Shown here piece after piece: positions 58,370 to 64,000 of a DNA stretch of 64,000 bases. A program made the translations under genes and the position numbers. The notes beneath the pieces are model-generated. The model was given only the letters and a program-made list of their open reading frames with translations, did not search any database and was not told the DNA's origin. Positions within the stretch are counted from its first letter, which is position 1, and each line of letters opens with the position of its first letter. This stretch comes from Opacimonas viscosa (GTDB lineage Bacteria > Pseudomonadota > Gammaproteobacteria > Enterobacterales > Alteromonadaceae): contig NZ_JANATA010000018.1 in the NCBI RefSeq assembly GCF_024199005.1, positions 1 through 64,000 of the forward strand. The letters run 5' to 3'.

Positions 58370-60115
58370 TTAATATCCCGCTGCATGTCCATCTTTGCGC
58401 GACTCAGATGCACCATAATATACCTTATTCTGAGCATCATACATAATGGCTTGATACCCACCAAAAGCGCCAGACACATCTCGCAAGACATGTCCTTTTT
58501 GCAACAATGCACGACGTGTTGCTTGACTAAAACCCGACTCTAGACTGATATAACCACCGTCGAGCATCTCATAACCCGTTGGACTAGAAGAACCAGAATG
58601 GAGGATCCGCGGAGCATCACCGGCTTCTTGGAGGTTCATACCAAAATCAATCAGATTCATCACAACTTGAGCATGCATCTGTGGTTGTGCACCACCGCCC
58701 ATCACGCCAAAGCTCATGAAAGGTTCGTTATTACGCGTGACAAATGCCGGAATAATTGTCTGAAATGGCCGTTTGTTAGGTGCATACGCATTAAAGTGTT
58801 GCGGATCTAAGGCGAATAATTCTCCGCGGTTTTGCAACACAAAACCTAATCCTGTAGGAGTCATTCCCGAACCCATTCCACGGAAATTACTCTGTATTAA
58901 AGAGACCATATTCCCCTGTTTATCCGCTACTGTAAGGTAAACAGTATCCCCTTCATTCAGCCCAGCATCTACGCGTTTCGCCGCTTTTTTGGGGTCAATT
59001 AACGCTTGACGCTGAGCCGCATATTGCTTGGAAATTAACGTTTCTACAGGAATGTCATTAAAGTCCATATCGGCATAGAACTTAGCACGATCTGCAAAAG
59101 CGAGTTTTTTGGCTTCCACGAATGTATGTACATACTCAGGCGAGCCAAAACCCATACCCTCGACGTCGTAACGTTCCATAATATTTAGAATTTGTAAGGC
59201 AGCAATGCCTTGGCCATTAGGAGGTAATTCCCAGACATCATAACCACGATAGTTCGCAGCTACGGGCTCTACCCAGGTGGATGTGTGAGAAGCCAAATCA
59301 TCATAAGATAAAAAGCCGCCTTGTTCTTTCATATAAGCATCGATGGTTCGCGCTATGTCACCTTTGTAAAACGCATCACGCCCACCCGTAGCAATTTTTT
59401 CATACGTGGAGGCTAAGTATGGGTTTTTGAAAATTTCCCCCTTACGCGGCGTCCTACCATTGGGCATATATGTTTCTTTGAAACCATCATATTGCCCTAT
59501 ACGCGCTACCGAACGATCTAAATAATATGCGATCAATTCAGAAACAGGAAAACCTTGACGAGCATATTGTATAGCCGGCGCTAAGATCTCAGTCATTGGC
59601 TTAGAGCCAAATTTTTTATGCATCTCAAACCAACCGTCTACAGCCCCAGGTACAGAGACAGGTAAAGCGCCAAATTTAGGGATTTCAGAGATATTATTGT
59701 CCTTGAAATACGCCATGGTTAAAGACTGTGGTGAGCGTCCTGAAGCATTTAAACCATGAAGTTTTTTGGATTTTGCATCCCAAATAATCGCATATAAATC
59801 CCCACCAATCCCACAGCCTGTTGGTTCGACTAAACCCAACATAGCATTCGCAGCTATCGCTGCATCAATCGCGTTTCCCCCGGATTTTAAAATATCCAAA
59901 GCCACTTGAGTCGCCAGTGGTTGACTGGTCGCAGCCATTGCTGATTGGGCAATCACTTCTGAACGACTGGCAAAACTATGCCCAGTTACTCGATCATACG
60001 CCAAAGTACTATGTGAGACCGAAGCTACCAAAACAGCCGTCAAAAAAAATGACGTTTTGGGTATACGTTTTATGATGTTCACTGTTTTTTTAATAATACT
60101 CAAAGACTGTTGCAT
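58370..60115 (-). CDS. ggt: Gamma-glutamyltranspeptidase
   Basis: About 581 residues from the ATG at 60115 (AGGTAGG just upstream; a start at 60157 would add 14 residues). A signal peptide (about 1-39) sends it to the periplasm. The precursor self-cleaves before a Thr; here the site lies in NEGDTVYLTVADKQGN. GSGMTPTGLGFVLQNRG and SFGVMGGGAQPQMHAQVV of the small subunit are typical, as is GGDLYAIIW in the large one. It hydrolyses or transfers the gamma-glutamyl group of glutathione. Confidence 0.94.
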   Translation of the reverse strand: MQQSLSIIKKTVNIIKRIPKTSFFLTAVLVASVSHSTLAYDRVTGHSFASRSEVIAQSAMAATSQPLATQVALDILKSGGNAIDAAIAANAMLGLVEPTGCGIGGDLYAIIWDAKSKKLHGLNASGRSPQSLTMAYFKDNNISEIPKFGALPVSVPGAVDGWFEMHKKFGSKPMTEILAPAIQYARQGFPVSELIAYYLDRSVARIGQYDGFKETYMPNGRTPRKGEIFKNPYLASTYEKIATGGRDAFYKGDIARTIDAYMKEQGGFLSYDDLASHTSTWVEPVAANYRGYDVWELPPNGQGIAALQILNIMERYDVEGMGFGSPEYVHTFVEAKKLAFADRAKFYADMDFNDIPVETLISKQYAAQRQALIDPKKAAKRVDAGLNEGDTVYLTVADKQGNMVSLIQSNFRGMGSGMTPTGLGFVLQNRGELFALDPQHFNAYAPNKRPFQTIIPAFVTRNNEPFMSFGVMGGGAQPQMHAQVVMNLIDFGMNLQEAGDAPRILHSGSSSPTGYEMLDGGYISLESGFSQATRRALLQKGHVLRDVSGAFGGYQAIMYDAQNKVYYGASESRKDGHAAGY

Positions 60116-60172
60116 GTTACCTACCTTTGTTCTGAGAATGAGGGCCTGACTGTGCACAATATGCCGAATGAG

Positions 60173-60460
60173 TTAGAAGGTGTCGAGATACAATTGCTCT
60201 ACTTTTTGTCTAGCCCATTGTGTTTTACGTAAAAACTTCAGGGAAGATTTAATGGAAGGATCGCTTTTAAAACAATTTATTCTGATCATCACCGCTAAGT
60301 CCTCCCAGCCATAATGCTCAACCAGCTTTGTCAAAATAGTTTGCAAAGTCAAACCATGCAATGGGTTTTTAGGTTGTACCTGCGGGGTTGGCTTGGCCGC
60401 ATCATTTTGTAAAAATGTCTGGATATTTTCTGGTGTATTAGCCGAATTTGATTGAGACAT
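60173..60460 (-). CDS. VF530 family (DUF2132) DNA-binding-like protein
   Basis: A 95-residue protein with a variable N-terminal third and the VF530 domain (about 31-95): [39 protein letters not shown]. The fold is a small helical bundle suggested to bind DNA; the function is unknown. GAGAG upstream of the ATG serves as ribosome-binding site. It lies just upstream of ggt on the same strand (57 bp) and diverges from the acetyltransferase gene. Confidence 0.88.
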   Translation of the reverse strand: MSQSNSANTPENIQTFLQNDAAKPTPQVQPKNPLHGLTLQTILTKLVEHYGWEDLAVMIRINCFKSDPSIKSSLKFLRKTQWARQKVEQLYLDTF

Positions 60461-60464
60461 AAGT

Positions 60465-60507
60465 GTACTCTCTTGATTAGTTTTTCTTGAGAGTAACTGC
60501 TACTCTC
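60465..60507. repeat. Three TACTCTC/GAGAGTA elements between VF530 and maa genes
   Basis: TACTCTC-type elements lie at 60466-60472 and 60501-60507, with the inverse GAGAGTA at 60489-60495; the last two form a 7-bp stem with a 5-nt loop. The first doubles as the ribosome-binding site of the VF530 gene. A shared operator is possible but unproven. Confidence 0.35.
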
Positions 60508-60577
60508 CTCAACTCCCCCTATCATCACATAAGTCTTGATAGATAACTAGACTCAGATAAGTAGTTGGACACAACAG

Positions 60578-61129
60578 ATGACTGAAAAAGAAAAAATGCG
60601 CCAAGGGTTACCCTATTTTGCAAGTGATAAGACATTGGTTAGCGAACGTATGCAAGCACGCAAAGTGCTGCATGAATTAGCCGCTATTCCAGAACAGTCC
60701 ATCAAACAACGGGCCGCTTTGCTCCGTACCTTTTTTGGTAGTACCGGTAAGCGACTTTTCATCGAAAACACGTTTCGTTGCGACTATGGGTACAACATAC
60801 ATGTTGGAGAAAATTTTTATGCCAATTTTTCTTGCACCATTTTGGACTGTGCCGAAGTGCGAATTGGGAATGATTGTTTACTAGCACCTAATGTTTCTTT
60901 ATATACCGCAAACCATCCTTTAGATCCCAATGAGCGTCGTTCAGGTTTAGAAAGTGCAGCCCCAATCCATATCGGAGATGACTGTTGGATTGGAGGCGGT
61001 GCAATTATCTTACCTGGCGTGACTTTAGGGAGTAATATAGTAGTGGGAGCGGGCGCTGTTGTGACAAAAAGCTTTGGTGATAATGTCGTAATTGCTGGTA
61101 ACCCTGCCAAGGTTATTCGATATCTCTGA
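60578..61129 (+). CDS. maa: Maltose O-acetyltransferase-like sugar acetyltransferase
   Basis: A 183-residue left-handed beta-helix (hexapeptide repeat) acetyltransferase. The N-terminal Mac domain MTEKEKMRQGLPYFASDKTL is followed by FRCDYGYNIHVGENFYANF, the catalytic His in YTANHPLDPNER, and repeats such as GDDCWIGGGAIILPGVTLG and VVGAGAVVTK. Such enzymes acetylate sugars or galactosides with acetyl-CoA; the true acceptor here is unknown. It is a single gene divergent from the VF530 gene. Confidence 0.93.
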   Translation: MTEKEKMRQGLPYFASDKTLVSERMQARKVLHELAAIPEQSIKQRAALLRTFFGSTGKRLFIENTFRCDYGYNIHVGENFYANFSCTILDCAEVRIGNDCLLAPNVSLYTANHPLDPNERRSGLESAAPIHIGDDCWIGGGAIILPGVTLGSNIVVGAGAVVTKSFGDNVVIAGNPAKVIRYL

Positions 61130-61132
61130 TAT

Positions 61133-61154
61133 AAAAAACCCCTCCGAGGAGGGG
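61133..61154 (-). terminator. glnK-amtB terminator
   Basis: A GC stem CCCCTCC/GGAGGGG (61139-61145, 61148-61154) runs, on the minus strand, into six T (61138-61133). It lies about 115 bp past the amtB stop and three bases after the end of maa, so it ends the minus-strand transcript. Confidence 0.85.
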
Positions 61155-61269
61155 CGAACACACTTTAGAAAATGTTGTTTAGATTAAAGATGTCTTATCC
61201 ATGTTGTGATTGTTTTATCCTTATAAGCTTCAATCTGTCCTTGTTGTTATTATTATTTCCTAGCAAAAC

Positions 61270-62514
61270 TTACTTAGTTGATGTGAAGTATGGGTAGGCT
61301 TCTAAGCCACACTCTGCAACATCAGCGCCTTCATATTCTTCTTCTTCACTGATACGGATACCCATAGTGTATTTCAAGATAACCCACACAATTGAACTAG
61401 CAATGAATGTCCAACCGAAGATAGTTAATGCACCTACGATTTGGCCAGAAAAAGCGGCTTCAGAATTAGTCACTGGTACGAGTAATAAACCAAGTAAACC
61501 AACCACACCGTGAACTGAAATTGCACCAACTGGATCATCAAGCTTTAACTTATCTAATGCGATAATACTTAACACCACTAATGAACCACCTATTGCACCA
61601 AATAAAGTTGCCTGTAGAGGTGTCGGTGTAGAAGGCTCAGCAGTAATTGCTACTAGACCCGCCAAGGCTCCATTTAACGCCATCGTTAAATCCGCTTTGC
61701 CGAATAAAGCACGGGCAATTAATAACGCTGCAATTAAACCACCAGCAGCTGCAGCGTTTGTATTCATAAATACTACAGCTACTGAGTTAGCGCTTTCTAC
61801 TGAAGCAGTGGCTAATACTGAACCACCGTTGAAACCAAACCAGCCCATCCATAAAATAAATGTACCTAATGTAGCTAATGGTAAGTTACAGCCTGGAATC
61901 GCATTAACACGACCATCTTTACTATATTTACCTTTACGAGCGCCAAGGAATAATACTCCTGATAATGCTGCTGCGGCACCTGCCATGTGTACGATACCTG
62001 AACCTGCGAAATCTAAGAATCCTAAGTCGCCTAGGCTATACATACCAAATACGTCTTCACCGCCCCAAGTCCAAGAACCTTCCATTGGATAAATAAAACC
62101 AGTCATGACCACAGTAAATGCCAAGAATGCCCACAGCTTCATACGTTCAGCCACTGCACCAGAAACAATTGACATTGCCGTTGCAACAAACACAACTTGG
62201 AAGAAGAAGTCTGCAGAAGGCGCGTAAGTAGCAGGATCTTCGGCAACACCTGTTGCTCCATCACCAGTAATACCACTTAAGAACGACGTAAATTCACCGC
62301 CACCATACATAATGCTATAACCACAAATCATATACATGGTACAAGCAATCGCATATAGGGCGACGTTTTTAGTTAAGATTTCAGTCGTATTTTTTGCCCG
62401 TACCAAACCGGCTTCAAGCATAGCGAAACCTGCAGCCATCCACATGACGAGTGCACCACAAATTAGAAAATAAAAAGTATCTAAGGCATAAGCCAATTCA
62501 AAAGTCGTTTCCAT
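61270..62514 (-). CDS. amtB: Ammonium transporter
   Basis: A 414-residue inner-membrane Amt/Rh channel with about eleven helices. The family motif FAMLEAGLVRAKNTTEILTK is near the N terminus, and the twin pore His lie in GSGIVHMAGAAAAL and GAISVHGVVGLLG. The short acidic cytoplasmic tail contains EEEEYEGADVAECGLEAYP. There is no cleaved signal peptide. The gene follows glnK by 11 bp, the conserved pair in which GlnK plugs AmtB when nitrogen is plentiful. Expression should follow the sigma54/NtrC site upstream of glnK. Confidence 0.95.
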   Translation of the reverse strand: METTFELAYALDTFYFLICGALVMWMAAGFAMLEAGLVRAKNTTEILTKNVALYAIACTMYMICGYSIMYGGGEFTSFLSGITGDGATGVAEDPATYAPSADFFFQVVFVATAMSIVSGAVAERMKLWAFLAFTVVMTGFIYPMEGSWTWGGEDVFGMYSLGDLGFLDFAGSGIVHMAGAAAALSGVLFLGARKGKYSKDGRVNAIPGCNLPLATLGTFILWMGWFGFNGGSVLATASVESANSVAVVFMNTNAAAAGGLIAALLIARALFGKADLTMALNGALAGLVAITAEPSTPTPLQATLFGAIGGSLVVLSIIALDKLKLDDPVGAISVHGVVGLLGLLLVPVTNSEAAFSGQIVGALTIFGWTFIASSIVWVILKYTMGIRISEEEEYEGADVAECGLEAYPYFTSTK

Positions 62515-62525
62515 TATATTAATCC

Positions 62526-62864
62526 TTATAATGCTTCGTTGTCAGCTTCACCAGTACGAATACGTACTGCACGCTCTAAATCGTAAACAAAAACTTTACC
62601 GTCTCCGATCTTGCCAGTTTTAGCTGAGTCAGTTATGACCTCAACAATACGGTCCACTTGATCATCACTAACGGCAATTTCTAGTTTTACCTTGGGTAGG
62701 AAATCGACTTGATATTCCGCGCCGCGATACAACTCGGTATGCCCTTTTTGACGACCAAAACCTTTTACCTCGGTGACAGTTAATCCATCAACGCCGGTCT
62801 CTGATATGGCTTCTCGAACATCATCAAGCTTGAATGGCTTAATGATTGCAGTGATTAATTTCAT
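62526..62864 (-). CDS. glnK: Nitrogen regulatory protein P-II
   Basis: A 112-residue trimeric P-II signal protein. It starts [20 protein letters not shown], with GGAGA upstream of the ATG. The T-loop carries the uridylylated Tyr51 in [12 protein letters not shown], and [10 protein letters not shown] forms the ATP/2-oxoglutarate site. Linkage to amtB marks it as the GlnK type. In-frame codons upstream to 62939 are not conserved and overlap the promoter, so I exclude them. Confidence 0.95.
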   Translation of the reverse strand: MKLITAIIKPFKLDDVREAISETGVDGLTVTEVKGFGRQKGHTELYRGAEYQVDFLPKVKLEIAVSDDQVDRIVEVITDSAKTGKIGDGKVFVYDLERAVRIRTGEADNEAL

Positions 62865-62908
62865 ATGGTTTCTCCATGAGTCTTTTATTTTGATTTCGTA
62901 AACTACAA

Positions 62909-62924
62909 TACAAAGGACGTGCCA
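62909..62924 (-). promoter_or_regulatory. Sigma54 promoter of glnK-amtB
   Basis: On the minus strand TGGCAC (62924-62919), five bases, then TTGTA (62913-62909), against the consensus TGGCAC-N5-TTGCA. It lies 45 bp before the glnK start codon, giving a leader of about 35 nt. Confidence 0.8.
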
Positions 62925-63018
62925 TATAAATAAAAACACTATAAAACAATCACTTATGTAAATTATTATAGTAATTCATGGAACATTAGTGCACCACTTC
63001 ATTTCATCCAAAAGCATA

Positions 63019-63037
63019 TTGCACAATAAAAGTGCAA
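63019..63037. promoter_or_regulatory. NtrC-type enhancer site upstream of glnK
   Basis: A palindrome TTGCAC-N7-GTGCAA (63019-63037) matches the NtrC box TGCACC-N5-GGTGCA at the outer five bases of each arm. It is about 100 bp upstream of the sigma54 promoter, the usual enhancer distance. A second weaker site with one good half (TGCACC, 62990-62995) lies 30 bp closer, about three helical turns. Confidence 0.72.
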
Positions 63038-63148
63038 TATTACTCAACGTAATACCACACATTAGCCAAGTGAATATTTCTAATGAAAATTTGAGTTTTT
63101 TACTGACCCAAAGAGGAACTTAGTGAGAAAACGTTTATCATACACAGC

Positions 63149-63913
63149 ATGAAAATATATGCAGATCTCCCCCCTCCTTCTAAGATACCTGTTGCTTCAG
63201 ACACTAGTTCCATTCAAGGAATACTAGTTTCTGTTTGCATGCATATTTTAGTACTTGGTGCCGTAGTATATTTTTCTCCCCAACTTCACAGTAAGCTTGA
63301 ATCAACGCCAATAATCCAAGCTCAAATGTTATTACCCACTCCATACGTTTCACCTGATACACCGCCAGAAATACACAAGCAAGAGGTTTTACGAGCAGAG
63401 CCAACCCAACCCTTATCCCAAGATAGTGAGCCCAAGTCAGTTCCTGCTGATAAAGCAGATATTGAATTAGCCGTAGAACAAGCCCCAGAACAAAACGCTG
63501 AATCTGTTATAAAACAGACTCCCGAAGACTTAAGTACTGTACAGCCAAACGTGGGTTTTATTGTGCAGGAAAAGAATACAACCACGAACTTATTTTCAAC
63601 CTTACCGAGCGGTACTCAGGAAGCACTAGAGCAACTGACGCTCCAGGAACAAGAGAAAATAGGGCTATTAGGCGCATCTAATTACACTAAAGAATTGATT
63701 TCTCCTGCACTTATGCCTGGCCCTAAAGCTCTCACAGATGAAGAGCGCACTAGACGCATCATCCAAAAATCTAAAATAAAGGTAGATTGCTCGTCAGAGA
63801 TTAATCGAGTAATAGCTGTGGTCAGTCAATTTACGATACCAGCTGTACTTTGTCAGCAAAACAGTGATTTTCAAAAATTTATCGACCGTCGACTCAAGAA
63901 AGAAAAACATTAA
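63149..63913 (+). CDS. Pro/Glu-rich single-pass membrane protein of unknown function
   Basis: A 254-residue protein of no recognised family. A short cytoplasmic N terminus with PPPSKIP, one membrane helix (about 24-46), then a long Pro/Gln/Glu-rich periplasmic stretch (about 58-135) and a more ordered C-terminal part (about 150-254) with two Cys (VDCSSEI and AVLCQQN) that could form a disulfide. The topology recalls TonB-like proteins, but no TonB C-terminal signature is visible. It diverges from glnK-amtB across about 285 bp. Downstream (63914-64000) I see nothing I can support. Confidence 0.65.
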   Translation: MKIYADLPPPSKIPVASDTSSIQGILVSVCMHILVLGAVVYFSPQLHSKLESTPIIQAQMLLPTPYVSPDTPPEIHKQEVLRAEPTQPLSQDSEPKSVPADKADIELAVEQAPEQNAESVIKQTPEDLSTVQPNVGFIVQEKNTTTNLFSTLPSGTQEALEQLTLQEQEKIGLLGASNYTKELISPALMPGPKALTDEERTRRIIQKSKIKVDCSSEINRVIAVVSQFTIPAVLCQQNSDFQKFIDRRLKKEKH

Positions 63914-64000
63914 AGCCTGGACAGGCCTATGGATAAAGAATGGTTGCTGCTAATGAGAAAGGCTGGTAGGGAAATGCACACTGATTTGTTGTGGTAACTT

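Overview
The window reads as ordinary core chromosome of a marine-type gammaproteobacterium, most likely in the Alteromonadales (Alteromonas/Glaciecola-like). The basis is gene order and family content rather than a marker gene: mrcA-pilMNOPQ-aroK-aroB-damX-dam-rpe-trpS, an argCBFGH+argA cluster, astC-astA-astD followed by a DUF1338 gene, and small families such as DUF2970, DUF2982 and TorF. Base composition is moderately low in GC and looks even throughout. I found no rRNA, tRNA, CRISPR array, insertion sequence, integrase or phage gene.

Layout. 1-4.0 kb (minus): a small Cys-rich exported protein, then a cell-division/envelope unit of gpmI, envC and a YibQ-type divergent polysaccharide deacetylase. 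4.2-6.4 kb (plus): rhodanese, grxC, secB, gpsA. 6.5-8.6 kb (minus): trmL, pldB-like lysophospholipase, GrpB-family protein. 9.1-15.9 kb (plus): a complete arginine biosynthesis run argC-B-F-G-H-A behind a 485-bp leader that holds tandem ARG boxes over a sigma70 promoter and a long hairpin. 16-20.6 kb (minus): malic enzyme and PBP1A. 20.8-29.4 kb (plus): type IV pilus pilMNOPQ, shikimate genes aroK and aroB, damX, dam. 29.5-31.0 kb (minus): a small block (DUF2970, an unrecognised protein, a TorF-type porin) sits between dam and rpe, and gph is absent. 31.3-39.7 kb (plus): rpe, trpS, pabA, an HDOD protein, then arginine/ornithine catabolism astC-astA-astD and DUF1338. 39.9-48.6 kb: a short alpha/beta-hydrolase-like gene, a PAS chemoreceptor, parC, a BarA-like hybrid kinase with a multi-pass sensor, and DUF2982. 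48.7-53.8 kb: an RND efflux pump with a divergent TetR regulator and a palindromic operator. 53.9-57.4 kb (plus): pyrB, hemL, and a class III nucleotide cyclase behind a terminator. 57.4-60.5 kb (minus): a YfeX-type Dyp peroxidase, gamma-glutamyltranspeptidase and a VF530-type protein. 60.6-64 kb: a maltose-type acetyltransferase, glnK-amtB under a sigma54/NtrC-type control region, and a Pro-rich membrane-anchored protein.

How it fits together: nitrogen and arginine metabolism dominate (arg biosynthesis under ArgR, ast catabolism, glnK-amtB under NtrC, pyrB using carbamoyl phosphate like argF), together with envelope and cell-division functions (EnvC, PBP1A, DamX, pilus, SecB). I see no clear new multi-gene system. 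The most interesting points are single-gene departures from family rules: a Dyp peroxidase with the GXXDG aspartate changed to Glu, a cyclase lacking the transition-state Arg, an RND pump with a changed proton relay, and a BarA-type kinase with a 7TM-like sensor. There are also several regulatory DNA structures: the argC leader hairpin, a damX leader mini-ORF plus hairpin, the TetR operator, and the sigma54/NtrC site.
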